A DNA stretch of 64,000 nucleotides from NCBI RefSeq assembly GCF_002001125.1, contig NZ_MUNV01000005.1, forward strand, positions 434,001 through 498,000, given 5' to 3'. Below are positions 1 to 10,377 of this stretch, in pieces; the first letter of the stretch is position 1, and each line of letters opens with the position of its first letter. A program made the translations under genes and the position numbers. Origin of the DNA: Rhodanobacter sp. B04 (GTDB taxonomy: Bacteria > Pseudomonadota > Gammaproteobacteria > Xanthomonadales > Rhodanobacteraceae). Under the pieces are notes generated by a model. That model was given only the letters and a program-made list of their open reading frames with translations. It was not told the origin of the DNA and ran no database searches.

Positions 1-559
1 CTTCATCAAAATAATTGTCGAGAAAAGATGCAAACCGTTCGCTCACGGCAAATTTCCTGTGCGCCTCATTGAATACCTGCTTGGCGATCCTTGCCTGTGT
101 CTTGCTTACCCTGCCACGGGAGAATGATGAGCTATGCTCGGTAATCACAAAGGGAACGGATTCATGCTGCGATAGCAACCTCGCAAGCTCGCCCGCGTAA
201 AGTGCCGAATGCGCATGAATGATGTCCGGCTTGCCGAACTGGCTGACATAGTTTTTGTACAGCTCAAGCCCATGTCGTGACCATAGTCTCGATGCAGCAC
301 CATGCAAGAGCGGAAACCAGTTCACTCCGCGAGATCGAAGTGTCGGGATTGCTCCGTCAAATTCCAGCGTCCGGCAAGCTGCAGATGCAGCCGAACGCCA
401 ATTCCGCAACGATTTCAGCTGCGGATAAATCACACCCACGACGCACCCGGATCGTTGCAGAGCCATTGCCTGCTCTCGGAAGAAGCTTCCGGTAATATCT
501 CCCGGCTTATCGGGATACCACGATGGAATGATCAAAACATGCACAATAAGCTGGTCCAT
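1..559 (-). CDS. Glycosyltransferase family 4, N-terminal part (cut by window edge)
   Basis: Translating the minus strand from 559 gives an uninterrupted reading frame to the window edge. It opens with a GT-B donor-side start (VLIIPSWYPDKPGDITGSFF), then REQAMALQRSG, DIIHAHSALYAGELARLL and PFVITEHSSSFSRG, the pattern of GT4 sugar transferases that build surface polysaccharides in the cytoplasm. Only about 186 residues are visible; the nucleotide-sugar-binding C-terminal domain lies outside the window. The start is ATG at 559; a GTG at 544 is an alternative, and neither has a clear ribosome binding site. It lies 33 bases after the methyltransferase, on the same strand, so it is probably a late gene of the polysaccharide operon. 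Acceptor and sugar are unknown. Confidence 0.85.
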   Translation of the reverse strand, partial: MDQLIVHVLIIPSWYPDKPGDITGSFFREQAMALQRSGCVVGVIYPQLKSLRNWRSAASAACRTLEFDGAIPTLRSRGVNWFPLLHGAASRLWSRHGLELYKNYVSQFGKPDIIHAHSALYAGELARLLSQHESVPFVITEHSSSFSRGRVSKTQARIAKQVFNEAHRKFAVSERFASFLDNYFDE

Positions 560-592
560 CGGTATTGCTTGGAACAAAAACTTTCAAAAATG

Positions 593-1273
593 CTATGCCG
601 ACGGCATTTTCCCATATATAAAAAAGTCTGCGAGCGATCCAGTCGCATTGTCTCCAGCGTACGGATAACGATTGGGTACGTGCTCAAGCATTTCCCATTC
701 TCGCCGATTTTCAGCCACCCACTTGGTGAAATTGCGATGCCTGACATGAGATGTCTGCTTGTCACTCTTATCGGATGAATAAACAATCACATAGCTTTGT
801 GCCGAATCGAATAGTGTTTCCATATATTTTTCAAACACATTATCTTCGATAAGATGATAGATAACATCGAGTGACAACGCTAGCTGAGCGGTCTCTCCAG
901 CATAATCCTTGACCAGCTTGAATGTTTTTGTTGTATCCGTTTCAAAAATCTTTCCGCATGTGGCCACGATATCGGGACTCACATCAAATCCGACGTATGA
1001 CGGATAACGTGCCAGCTTCAGTTGATTGCCATCTCCACAGCCAAATTCTATGACACTACGGATATTATTTTTCGCCACGTAGCCGTTCAACACATCTGCC
1101 TTGAAGTCGGCCAGTCGATTATATGAACCAGCGCCGGAATTGCCTCCGGACTTATATCGATCGACCCAGTAACTCTCAGAGTCTTGGAATGGCTTGGATG
1201 GCTTTAGCCATTTTTTGTATACGCTTCGAGCGAATGGCCCAATCACAGGTATCTTTTTGATCAGATTTTTCAT
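593..1273 (-). CDS. Class I SAM-dependent methyltransferase of the polysaccharide cluster
   Basis: A 226-residue protein with the SAM-binding glycine motif VIEFGCGDGNQL near residue 75, a following acidic strand end (YVGFDVSP) and a DVIYHL motif, as in small sugar or phospholipid methyltransferases. The start at 1273 is chosen because GGAAAGG lies five bases upstream; an in-frame extension to 1372 has no such support and its extra residues are not family-like. It sits between the WbpE-type aminotransferase and the GT4 gene, so it probably methylates a sugar or the growing chain (inference). Local base composition is more AT-rich than the rest of the window, as is usual for glycan-specific genes that move between strains. 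Confidence 0.75.
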   Translation of the reverse strand: MKNLIKKIPVIGPFARSVYKKWLKPSKPFQDSESYWVDRYKSGGNSGAGSYNRLADFKADVLNGYVAKNNIRSVIEFGCGDGNQLKLARYPSYVGFDVSPDIVATCGKIFETDTTKTFKLVKDYAGETAQLALSLDVIYHLIEDNVFEKYMETLFDSAQSYVIVYSSDKSDKQTSHVRHRNFTKWVAENRREWEMLEHVPNRYPYAGDNATGSLADFFIYGKMPSA

Positions 1274-1387
1274 ATCGACCTTTCCGATTGAGACAATGCT
1301 TATTGTTAATCGAGCACCCGAAAATCTTGAACGAAATACTTTTGATCTTGATACATAATATATCGGCGCCACGGCGCTACAGGCATT

Positions 1388-2497
1388 TCACTGTTCTTCG
1401 CAGACGCCCGAGCAGACATGGTGAAGCTCAGCCGCTATCACTTTCATCTTGTCTAAAGATAAATATGCATCCATCGGCAGGCTCAGCACATGTTTAGCAG
1501 CCAGATCACCCACCGGGAGATTGCTGCTGTCGTTGCTAACAGCGGGCTGCTTGTTCAGCGGCAAAGGGTAATGCACTGCAGTGGGAATTCCCGCCTCCTT
1601 CAATCTAGCTTGCACTTGCTCTCGGTGGTCTACACGAATGGTGTATTGCGCGTACACACTTTGGTTGCCCGGCTCGATGTGTGGGGTGCTGTTAATGCCC
1701 ACTTCGCCCAACAGATGGTGATAGCTATTCGCTACCTGGCGGCGAAGTTCGATTTCTTCATCCAGGATTTCCAACTTGGGCAGCAAAATTGCTGCCTGCA
1801 AAGTGTCCAGTCGGCTATTCACCCCGACACGTATATGGTGATATCGACGATCCTGGCCATGGCGGGCGATCTGGCGCAGTACGACAGCCAGCTCATCATT
1901 GTTCGTAAACATGGCGCCACCGTCTCCGTAGCAGCCCAATGGCTTGCTCGGAAAAAAGCTGGTGCAGGCAATCGTGCTCAAGTTGCACGAATGGCGCCCC
2001 TTGTAACTGGCACCGAAACTCTGTGCCGCGTCCTCGATCACTGGAATGCCATGCCGTCCGGCGATGGCGTTGATGGCGTCGAAATCCGCACACTGCCCAT
2101 ACAGCGAAACGGGAATGATGGCGCGAGTCTTCGACGTGATCGCGGCCTCCAGCAGCGGTGGATCCATATTGTAAGTACGCGGATCGATATCTACATACAC
2201 CGGCTTTGCGCCAAGCAGCGCGACTGTCTCGGCGGTTGCGATGTAACTGAAGCCCGGTGTGATGACTTCGTCATCCCGACCGATACCCAATGCCATCAAG
2301 GCAATCTGTAGCGCATCGGTGCCATTAGCACAGCTGATGCAGTGCTTGGCACCGACAAACGCAGCCAGTTTTTCCTCCAGCTCGGCCACTTCAGGTCCCA
2401 GGATGTACTGGCCGTGTGCCAGTACACGCTGGATGCCCGCATCGATCTTGTCCTTGATACGTGCCTGCTGGGCCTTCAGGTCATTGAACTCGATCAT
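1388..2497 (-). CDS. wbpE: PLP-dependent sugar aminotransferase, WbpE-like (DegT/DnrJ/EryC1/StrS)
   Basis: A 369-residue DegT-family aminotransferase. The PLP Schiff-base lysine is K185 in [14 protein letters not shown]; the phosphate-binding [10 protein letters not shown] and the EDAAQSFGA aspartate motif are present. With WbpB and WbpD homologues next to it, the expected reaction is transfer of an amino group from glutamate to the 3-keto sugar UDP-3-oxo-GlcNAcA, giving UDP-GlcNAc(3NH2)A. Start ATG 2497 overlaps the stop of the upstream acetyltransferase by four bases (ATGA), which indicates translational coupling; an in-frame extension to 2563 would run into that gene. The family is certain; the exact sugar substrate is inferred from neighbours. 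Confidence 0.88.
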   Translation of the reverse strand: MIEFNDLKAQQARIKDKIDAGIQRVLAHGQYILGPEVAELEEKLAAFVGAKHCISCANGTDALQIALMALGIGRDDEVITPGFSYIATAETVALLGAKPVYVDIDPRTYNMDPPLLEAAITSKTRAIIPVSLYGQCADFDAINAIAGRHGIPVIEDAAQSFGASYKGRHSCNLSTIACTSFFPSKPLGCYGDGGAMFTNNDELAVVLRQIARHGQDRRYHHIRVGVNSRLDTLQAAILLPKLEILDEEIELRRQVANSYHHLLGEVGINSTPHIEPGNQSVYAQYTIRVDHREQVQARLKEAGIPTAVHYPLPLNKQPAVSNDSSNLPVGDLAAKHVLSLPMDAYLSLDKMKVIAAELHHVCSGVCEEQ

Positions 2498-3081
2498 GCT
2501 GTTGCATCCAATTTGACCAGCTGATGACCATTGAGCACATAGCGTGCGGCAGTGTGCTCGCACACAACTTCGCCATTGCCTTGCAGCGGCAACTCGAGCT
2601 GTTCTCCGAATTCGCTCATCCAGCCAATCTGTCGCGCCGGCACACCCACGGTTAAGGCATAGGCCGGCACGTCCTTGTTGACCATCGCGCCCGCACCGAC
2701 GAAGGCGAATTCACCAACAGTGATCCCACAAACGATGGTGCAGTTGGCGCCTAGCGTGGCACCTTTCTTCACCAGGGTGTCGCGGTACTGGTCCTTGCGT
2801 TCGATCAGTGACCGCGGGTTATATACATTGGTGAATACCATGCTTGGTCCGCAGAAGACGCCTTCTTCCAGGGTGACGTTGTCGTACACGGATACGTTGT
2901 TCTGGATCTTGCAGTGGTCTCCGATCACCACTTTGCTGCCGACGAATACATTCTGCCCGAGTGATACACCTCTGCCGATACGCGCTCCGCCGCAGATATG
3001 GACGAAGTGCCAGATGCGTGAGCCTTCGCCAATTTGCGCGCCGTCGTCAACGATAGCGCTGGGATGTTGGTAGAAACTCAT
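2494..3081 (-). CDS. wbpD: Left-handed beta-helix sugar N-acetyltransferase, WbpD-like
   Basis: A 195-residue hexapeptide-repeat acetyltransferase: successive turns such as [41 protein letters not shown] and [25 protein letters not shown] build the trimeric beta-helix. It would acetylate the 3-amino group of UDP-GlcNAc(3NH2)A with acetyl-CoA, the last step to UDP-GlcNAc(3NAc)A. The motif VYNPRS after the central repeats is typical of WbpD and close relatives. Upstream the WbpB-like gene stops at 3092, ten bases before this start; downstream it overlaps wbpE by four bases. Length matches WbpD (about 190 residues). Confidence 0.87.
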   Translation of the reverse strand: MSFYQHPSAIVDDGAQIGEGSRIWHFVHICGGARIGRGVSLGQNVFVGSKVVIGDHCKIQNNVSVYDNVTLEEGVFCGPSMVFTNVYNPRSLIERKDQYRDTLVKKGATLGANCTIVCGITVGEFAFVGAGAMVNKDVPAYALTVGVPARQIGWMSEFGEQLELPLQGNGEVVCEHTAARYVLNGHQLVKLDATA

Positions 3082-3091
3082 GAAGGCATGC

Positions 3092-5073
<1,982 letters not shown>

Positions 5074-5075
5074 GC

Positions 5076-6353
5076 TCACAGCCTCCCGTCTACCGACTCA
5101 CGGGGCAGCACGTATTTCACGTCATAAATCACACATGCTGATTTACCGAACGCACGAATGCCTTTGGCCCCCATGCTTGCGAACTGTTGATGACCAACTG
5201 CCACAATCACCGCGTCGTATGAACCTTGGGCTGGCTGAGCAACAAGTGTCAGCCCGTATTCATGTGCCGCCTCGATAGCGTCCACCCAAGGGTCATGGAT
5301 ATCCACTGTCGCGTTGTAACCATGTAATGCCTGCACAATGTCCACCACTCGGGTATTGCGCAAATCGGGACAGTTCTCCTTGAACGCCAAACCGAGCACG
5401 AGAATGCGTGCCTCAACCGGGTTAATGCCTTTACGCACCATCAGCCGCATCACTTCGTTGGCGATGTACGGCCCCATGCCGTCATTGGTGCGGCGCCCCG
5501 CCAGAATGACATCTGGGTGGTGGCCTACCTCTTGCGCCTTATGCGTCAAGTAGTACGGGTCCACGCTGATGCAATGACCGCCGACCAAGCCCGGACGAAA
5601 GGGCAAGAAGTTCCATTTGGTTCCTGCTGCCTGCAGCACCTCCAATGTATCGATGCCGAGCTTGTTGAACAACATAGCCAAATCGTTGACCAAGGCAATA
5701 TTGAGATCGCGCTGTGTATTCTCGATAACTTTGGCAGCCTCGGCCACCTTGATCGAACTAGCCTTGTGCGTGCCAGCGGTGATGATGCTGGAGTACAGGC
5801 TATCGACGAAGTCGGCTGTTTCAGGGGTGGAGCCCGACGTCACCTTGAGAATAGTCGTGACCCTATGCTGCTTGTCGCCTGGGTTGATCCGCTCGGGACT
5901 GTATCCGACGAAGAAATCTTGGTTGAACTGCAATCCGGATACCTGTTCAAGAACCGGAACACAAACCTCTTCAGTACAACCGGGATACACGGTGGACTCG
6001 TAGACCACAACGTCGCCAGGTTTAAGCACTTTGCCGATGCTCTGGCTGGCCTTGATCAGGGGGGTGAGGTCGGGCCGCTTGGCAGCATCAATCGGAGTAG
6101 GTACGGTGACAATATAGACATTGCACTTGCGGATATCCTCCAGCTCCGCGCTGTAATGCAAACGGGCGACAGCAGACAGCTCATCGCTCTCCACTTCCAG
6201 TGTGCTGTCACGGCCTGCACGCAATTCACCTACACGGGTTGCACGAATATCAAAGCCAACCGTGTCGAACTGCTTGCCAAATTCCACCGCCAGCGGCAAT
6301 CCCACATAACCCAAACCAATAATGGCGATCTTCACGTTGTCCAGTTGCTGCAT
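5076..6353 (-). CDS. tviB: UDP-N-acetylglucosamine 6-dehydrogenase, TviB/WbpA type
   Basis: A 425-residue nucleotide-sugar dehydrogenase, the length of TviB of the Vi capsule. Features in order: NAD-binding [19 protein letters not shown] (8-26), [12 protein letters not shown], the central lysine region [18 protein letters not shown], the catalytic cysteine C261 in [16 protein letters not shown], and the C-terminal [12 protein letters not shown]. It oxidises UDP-GlcNAc twice at C6 to UDP-GlcNAcA, the precursor for the WbpB/E/D series downstream. Close motif-by-motif agreement with TviB supports UDP-GlcNAc rather than UDP-Glc as substrate. A 200-base gap separates it from wzc upstream, where a TTGACA is visible but no convincing -10 at proper spacing. 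Confidence 0.92.
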   Translation of the reverse strand: MQQLDNVKIAIIGLGYVGLPLAVEFGKQFDTVGFDIRATRVGELRAGRDSTLEVESDELSAVARLHYSAELEDIRKCNVYIVTVPTPIDAAKRPDLTPLIKASQSIGKVLKPGDVVVYESTVYPGCTEEVCVPVLEQVSGLQFNQDFFVGYSPERINPGDKQHRVTTILKVTSGSTPETADFVDSLYSSIITAGTHKASSIKVAEAAKVIENTQRDLNIALVNDLAMLFNKLGIDTLEVLQAAGTKWNFLPFRPGLVGGHCISVDPYYLTHKAQEVGHHPDVILAGRRTNDGMGPYIANEVMRLMVRKGINPVEARILVLGLAFKENCPDLRNTRVVDIVQALHGYNATVDIHDPWVDAIEAAHEYGLTLVAQPAQGSYDAVIVAVGHQQFASMGAKGIRAFGKSACVIYDVKYVLPRESVDGRL

Positions 6354-6553
6354 GGTGCTTCCGTATGGCGATGTCTGTGGGGAGCCTGCTGTCGTCTCAA
6401 CATAGGCCGGGCGATCGAGAAAGACTGGCGGAGAATTCCGGCCGTTGCTTTTATGTCCCGATGCGTTTCCCTAATCGATTGTCAACCCGCCATTTCCAGA
6501 CTAGATCTGTGCCGCAATGACGGGTAAATGCAAACCCTACCTTAGCTACAAAC

Positions 6554-8755
6554 TCACTTGGCAGTCTTGTACTCGTAGTAGCCGTAGGAGTAATAGCCCG
6601 CACTGCGCTTCTCCACGGCGTTGAAGATGGCGCCCTTGACCTCCACACCATTCTGCTCGAAGCGCTGTTTGGCCAACGCGATTTCGCGCGCCTGATTTAG
6701 GGCGAAGCGCACCACCAGCAAGCTGGTACCAGCCTGATGGCCAATGATGGCGGCATCGGTAACCGCCAGAATCGGTGGAGTATCAATGATGATCAAGTCG
6801 TACAGTGGCTTCAGTTGATCTAGCAATGCGGTGAACTTGGCGTTCATCAGCAGCTCGGAGGGATTCGGCGGTATTTGGCCACGGGAGATGAAGTACAGGC
6901 TATCCAAAGGCGCAATCATGCGAGTCGCTGCCTCTAGATCAACCTGACCCGAAATCAGTTCGGAAAGGCCGTTATCGGCTTTGCCGCCCACCACTTTGTG
7001 CAATGCACCTTTGCGCATGTCGCCGTCAATCAGCAACACCCGCTGACCGCTCTGGGCAACGACAGCCGCCAAATTGGCGGAAACGAAGGTCTTACCAGCT
7101 TCGGGGCTGGAACCGGATATCATCAACACATTGTTTTTCGCCTCCAGGCGGGCGAAATGCAGGCTGGTGCGCAGGCTGCGCAAGGCTTCAGTAGCCAGGT
7201 CCGCCGGGGAATTTATCACCAGCAGATGTTGTTTACCGTCACGATGCACATGTTTGCCGTGCATGGAGATCGCTTGCTCTCCCACACTGATCGGAATCGA
7301 GGCGTACACCGGCAGACCGAGCTGTTCGATGGCAGAGGGATCTTCCACGCCACGATTGAGCATCTGGCGCAGGAACACGAAAGCAATCGCTAGAAAGCTG
7401 CCGAGGAACGTGCCTCCAAATACAACCACCAGTTTTTTCGGTCTGACTGGCTGAGTAACATCCACTGCCGCCTTGTCGACAATGCGTACATTGCCCACCG
7501 TGCCGGCGCGGCCAATATCCAGCTGCTGGGCCTGATTAAGCAGGCCCGTGTAGGTTTGATTGCTCACCTGGACATCGCGGGTCAACCGGAGCAGTTCCTG
7601 TTGGGTATCCGGCAGGTTGCCGACCTGCTTGTCTATGCCATCCTTTTGCGCCTGCAGCTGACCGATCTGTTGCATCAGCGCCTGATAAGCCGGGTGTTGC
7701 GGAGTAAACCTACGCTCAATGTCAGCCAGTTGCATGCGCAACTGCTGGATGTTGGTTTCAACCGCGACCTCCTGGGTCAGCAGTGCCTTGGTCTGCATCG
7801 TGATATCTACGGAATTTGCGCGAATCTGGAATGCATTCAGTGCTGCAGTGGCTTTTTCAAGATCACGACGCACATTGGGCAGTTGCTCTTTGACAAATTT
7901 CAGACTGTTTGCCGCCTCAGCCGAATTGCGGTCCACATTCTGTCGCACATAAATTTCACTGACTTGGTCAAGTAGTTGAGCAGCCAACTCAGGATCTGCA
8001 CTTTCGTAAGTCAACGCAATGATGCCGGAATCCTTGCCCTGCTCACTGGCATTGATGCTCTGTTGCAAGTTGTTGATGACCGCCAACTCACGATGACGGA
8101 TGACATTAAAATGCGTCCCAGGATTGGCGACCAGGTCTTTAACCTGCATAGTCACACCATGCCCACTGACGTACTGTCCCATTTGGCCGTTGACCAAGGT
8201 GCCGCCATCATTGTCCAGCAGCGTATAAGTTCCGCGCTCACCTGCGATCAGGACTAATGGTTTGTCTAACAGAGAGGTAGGGACATCCATCTGGAAGATA
8301 TCCAGTTTTGCTCCACCCCAGTCATAACGACTCAGTCCCAATTTAGCTGGAGCCACTGCACCAGATTGCTCAGGCGAATAATGGCCCGCAATGAAATTTC
8401 CGATTAGTGGAAATCGCTGCGGACTAACCTCCATGGTCAGATTTAGGTTATTAACTGCCTTGCCAATCACGGTCCGTGAAGTAATCAATGCAATCTCAGT
8501 TGTTGCCTCCGAGTTGGAAGCACCGAGCGTCTGCGTGATCGCGCTTAAGCCCGGTAGATCCGGTACCTTCTGCTCAACTTGAACGACTGCATTAGCCTGA
8601 TAGATCGAAGTGGCCAGCAATGCATATGCGATGCTGATCAGGAAAAATATGCCAGTGACAATACCGATCAACCATTTATGGTCATTTAGCGTGCCTAGCA
8701 ACGCACCCAGATCAATTTCGTCATCGCGCTGCGATAGGTCTTGTGTAGCGGCCAT
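6554..8755 (-). CDS. wzc: Polysaccharide co-polymerase / tyrosine autokinase (Wzc/Etk family)
   Basis: A 733-residue inner-membrane protein. The Wzz domain has a first membrane helix near residues 29-50, a long periplasmic coiled-coil part, and a second helix near 440-460 preceded by the PVRPKK proline motif. The cytoplasmic BY-kinase domain has Walker A SSPEAGKT with lysine 555, Walker A' VLLIDGDMRKG and Walker B LIIIDTPPI. The C-terminus is a tyrosine cluster (GYYSYGYYEY), the autophosphorylation site that Wzb resets. It controls chain length and export together with Wza. It lies 34 bases downstream of the phosphatase gene and heads the minus-strand polysaccharide arm. Confidence 0.95.
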   Translation of the reverse strand: MAATQDLSQRDDEIDLGALLGTLNDHKWLIGIVTGIFFLISIAYALLATSIYQANAVVQVEQKVPDLPGLSAITQTLGASNSEATTEIALITSRTVIGKAVNNLNLTMEVSPQRFPLIGNFIAGHYSPEQSGAVAPAKLGLSRYDWGGAKLDIFQMDVPTSLLDKPLVLIAGERGTYTLLDNDGGTLVNGQMGQYVSGHGVTMQVKDLVANPGTHFNVIRHRELAVINNLQQSINASEQGKDSGIIALTYESADPELAAQLLDQVSEIYVRQNVDRNSAEAANSLKFVKEQLPNVRRDLEKATAALNAFQIRANSVDITMQTKALLTQEVAVETNIQQLRMQLADIERRFTPQHPAYQALMQQIGQLQAQKDGIDKQVGNLPDTQQELLRLTRDVQVSNQTYTGLLNQAQQLDIGRAGTVGNVRIVDKAAVDVTQPVRPKKLVVVFGGTFLGSFLAIAFVFLRQMLNRGVEDPSAIEQLGLPVYASIPISVGEQAISMHGKHVHRDGKQHLLVINSPADLATEALRSLRTSLHFARLEAKNNVLMISGSSPEAGKTFVSANLAAVVAQSGQRVLLIDGDMRKGALHKVVGGKADNGLSELISGQVDLEAATRMIAPLDSLYFISRGQIPPNPSELLMNAKFTALLDQLKPLYDLIIIDTPPILAVTDAAIIGHQAGTSLLVVRFALNQAREIALAKQRFEQNGVEVKGAIFNAVEKRSAGYYSYGYYEYKTAK

Positions 8756-8789
8756 CGAGGTGGTTGTCCCTTAGTTTATTTGATGATGC

Positions 8790-9224
8790 TTAGAGGTAAC
8801 GCAGCCAGCTATCAACGCCTTGCTTGATCATGCCGTAAACATGATCGAAAGCTTCTCGCTGCTGACGATACGGGTCGGGAATATCACGTCCCAACAACCA
8901 TTTATCCAGCAAAAAGATCTTGCCGTTAGCTTCGGGGGCCAACCGCGTCATGGCGCCCACATGACTTTTTTCCATGCTGAGCACTAGATCAGCCTCGCGC
9001 AACATAGCCGGGGTAAGCTGGCGCGCACGATGCGCCGTTCCATCTATGCCATGCTCCGCTAGCAGCTGTAACGCGGCAGCATCCATCCCGCCCCCTATCA
9101 GCGCACCTAGACCTGCACTACCAAGCTGGATATCACGTGATACCAGATGTTGACGTAACAGGTATTCGGCTGTCGGACTACGACAGATGTTGCCTATACA
9201 AACAATCAATATCCGTTTGAACAC
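8790..9224 (-). CDS. wzb: Low-molecular-weight protein tyrosine phosphatase (Wzb/Etp)
   Basis: A 144-residue phosphatase, the usual Wzb length. The catalytic P-loop CX5R is C9-IGNIC-R15 followed by SPTAEYLL; the general acid lies in DIPDPYRQ. It dephosphorylates the tyrosine tail of the Wzc kinase encoded directly downstream. Start GTG 9224 gives the family-typical start (V)FKRILIVC; GAGGAG is 12 bases upstream, a little far. The frame stays open to 9443, but the extra residues are not family-like and would cover the divergent control region. It is the first gene of the minus arm, opposite the plus-strand export genes. Confidence 0.92.
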   Translation of the reverse strand: MFKRILIVCIGNICRSPTAEYLLRQHLVSRDIQLGSAGLGALIGGGMDAAALQLLAEHGIDGTAHRARQLTPAMLREADLVLSMEKSHVGAMTRLAPEANGKIFLLDKWLLGRDIPDPYRQQREAFDHVYGMIKQGVDSWLRYL

Positions 9225-9528
9225 TGTACTGAAATACTCCTCAAGCCCTGCTAGAGATCGGGACAATCGCTGGTGATCTCGCTGCTTGCAGGTACATCCA
9301 ACCAAGCCAGCGGCTCCTCTCAGCATCTCTTCCCACACGCCCATGTACATACCCATCTCGACATGTACAACTATGCCTTCCGGTCGGCCGGCTAGTATAG
9401 CCAATACCATGTACATGAAAGGCTTATCTAAGATTTGATGCATATGGACCCTTCAGCTTCATTGCAGCTATACTCAATGCAGGCGCGCCTACAATTTGTG
9501 AAAGCGCGGTTACCCGGGGACCTTATCC
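9225..9528. promoter_or_regulatory. Divergent control region of the polysaccharide locus
   Basis: These 304 bases separate the wzb/wzc arm (minus) from the export arm (plus). A minus-strand -10-like TATACT is at 9394-9399, which would give wzb a leader of about 160 bases. A plus-strand -10-like TATACT is at 9469-9474, with TGGACC at 9445-9450 as a poor -35 (18-base spacer). Three copies of the palindrome TGTACA lie inside (9344-9349, 9364-9369, 9410-9415). I see no gene here. Confidence 0.55.
9342..9417. promoter_or_regulatory. Cluster of three TGTACA palindromes (candidate operators)
   Basis: CATGTACAT at 9342-9350, ACATGTACA at 9361-9369 and CATGTACATG at 9408-9417 share the core TGTACA; the third is a perfect 10-base palindrome. 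Centres are 20 and 46 bases apart, about two and four to five helical turns. The third copy falls between the predicted -35 and -10 of the minus-strand promoter, where a bound protein would interfere with RNA polymerase. No regulator gene for this motif is recognised in the window. Confidence 0.4.
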
Positions 9529-9798
9529 ATGAAGAAGTTGATCGTTGCGCTTCTGGCCGCAGGCCTGATGGGCTCTGCATTTGCTCAGCCGGCTTCGCCG
9601 CAAGGTGGCCAGCAATCTGCACCGCCTCCACCCGCTAGCCTCGCACCGTCCGTACCTGGTGCAAAGACTGCCAGCACGGAGTCTCTGGGTGATCTGACCC
9701 CGTTTTATGTCGTGGCAGGTATCGCAGCCGTCGGCGTGATTGTCGTCGCCAGCGGGAGTAGCGGCGGGAAAAAGGCCGCAACTACCGGGACGCACTGA
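9529..9798 (+). CDS. Small exported alanine/serine-rich protein, YjbE/GfcA-like (copy 1)
   Basis: An 89-residue protein with a signal peptide (MKKLIVALLAAGLMGSAFAQ, cut after AFA), a proline/serine-rich stretch, a hydrophobic segment FYVVAGIAAVGVIVVAS near 62-78 and a short tail ending TTGTH. ATG 9529 has GGGGA upstream. No catalytic motif is visible. Its place before wza and the gfcBCD homologues, and its small low-complexity exported form, match YjbE/GfcA, the first gene of the E. coli yjb and group-4 capsule operons; this is positional inference, since such proteins diverge quickly. A strong terminator follows, so it may be abundant and transcribed alone. It is a paralogue of the protein at 10017-10280. 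Confidence 0.75.
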   Translation: MKKLIVALLAAGLMGSAFAQPASPQGGQQSAPPPPASLAPSVPGAKTASTESLGDLTPFYVVAGIAAVGVIVVASGSSGGKKAATTGTH

Positions 9799-9817
9799 CA
9801 GGCGTCTTCGTTCAAAA

Positions 9818-9849
9818 GCCGTGCCGGGTACGCCCGGCACGGCTTTTTT
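9818..9849 (+). terminator. Rho-independent terminator after first GfcA-like gene
   Basis: A perfect 11-base-pair stem, GCCGTGCCGGG (9818-9828) with CCCGGCACGGC (9833-9843), loop TACG, followed by TTTTTT. It lies 19 bases after the stop codon. Confidence 0.93.
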
Positions 9850-9967
9850 GTGCCTATCGAGAGGAGCTATTCCAAAGCATTCTGGACAGAATTTTAGATA
9901 GCAAACGCTGCCTAGTCAGGTAAGGGCATGAGAGTAGCCACGATGCTTCCTTCACGTAGAGTGCGGG

Positions 9968-9973
9968 TATACT
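9968..9973 (+). promoter_or_regulatory. Candidate -10 (TATACT) of second GfcA-like gene
   Basis: TATACT sits 49 bases before the start codon, the same hexamer and nearly the same distance as before copy 1 (60 bases). No good -35 hexamer is visible 16-18 bases upstream, so an activator or another sigma factor may be needed. Confidence 0.4.
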
Positions 9974-10016
9974 CTTGCACGTCCACCTCTGGACCCTGGT
10001 CACAAGGAGCTATTTT

Positions 10017-10280
10017 ATGAAGAAGATGCTTGCCACCCTTCTTGCTTCCAGCATGATGGTCTCGGGATTTGCACAGGCCGCCGCCGCACCTCAGCCCAAT
10101 GACCAGAACCAATCATCGCAGCCGGCAGTTGCTGGCGCAGCTGCCGCCAGCTCGGCGTCTTCCGGCGGCGTCACCGCTGCTACTGTTGTAGGTGTCGGCA
10201 TTGTTGTTGCCGCTGTTGCCCTTATCGCCGTCGGCGCGCACCGCAACGGGCATACCAGCGGCACTACCGGGACTCATTAA
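10017..10280 (+). CDS. Small exported alanine/serine-rich protein, YjbE/GfcA-like (copy 2)
   Basis: An 87-residue paralogue of the 9529-9798 product: signal peptide (MKKMLATLLASSMMVSGFAQ), a serine/alanine-rich middle, a hydrophobic segment VVGVGIVVAAVALIAVGA and the same ending, GTTGTH. Start ATG 10017 has AAGGAG seven bases upstream; codons back to 9975 lack a signal peptide. The two copies share the start, the hydrophobic segment and the tail but not the middle. Each has its own promoter-like hexamer and terminator. Function unknown; positional analogy to YjbE/GfcA suggests a role in making or holding extracellular polysaccharide. Confidence 0.75.
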   Translation: MKKMLATLLASSMMVSGFAQAAAAPQPNDQNQSSQPAVAGAAAASSASSGGVTAATVVGVGIVVAAVALIAVGAHRNGHTSGTTGTH

Positions 10281-10299
10281 GTCTCCGCCTTACGGTGTC

Positions 10300-10331
10300 A
10301 AAAACGTGCCGACCCATTCGGCACGTTTTTT
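10300..10331 (+). terminator. Rho-independent terminator after second GfcA-like gene
   Basis: ACGTGCCG and CGGCACGT form the stem around ACCCATT, flanked by AAAA and TTTTTT, 20 bases after the stop. It lies just before wza, so wza expression needs read-through or a promoter within about 50 bases. Confidence 0.9.
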
Positions 10332-10377
10332 GTGCCTGCCGTTCGCCTTCCTGAACATCGATGAGCCACACCTGATC

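Noticed and set aside
6353..6553. TTGACA in the wzc-tviB gap as a promoter for tviB.
   Set aside because: No acceptable -10 lies 16-18 bases downstream; the nearest AT-rich hexamer is 24 bases away.
8790..9443. A longer Wzb starting at 9443.
   Set aside because: The extra 73 residues are not seen in LMW phosphatases and would cover the promoter and palindrome region; GTG 9224 gives the standard length.
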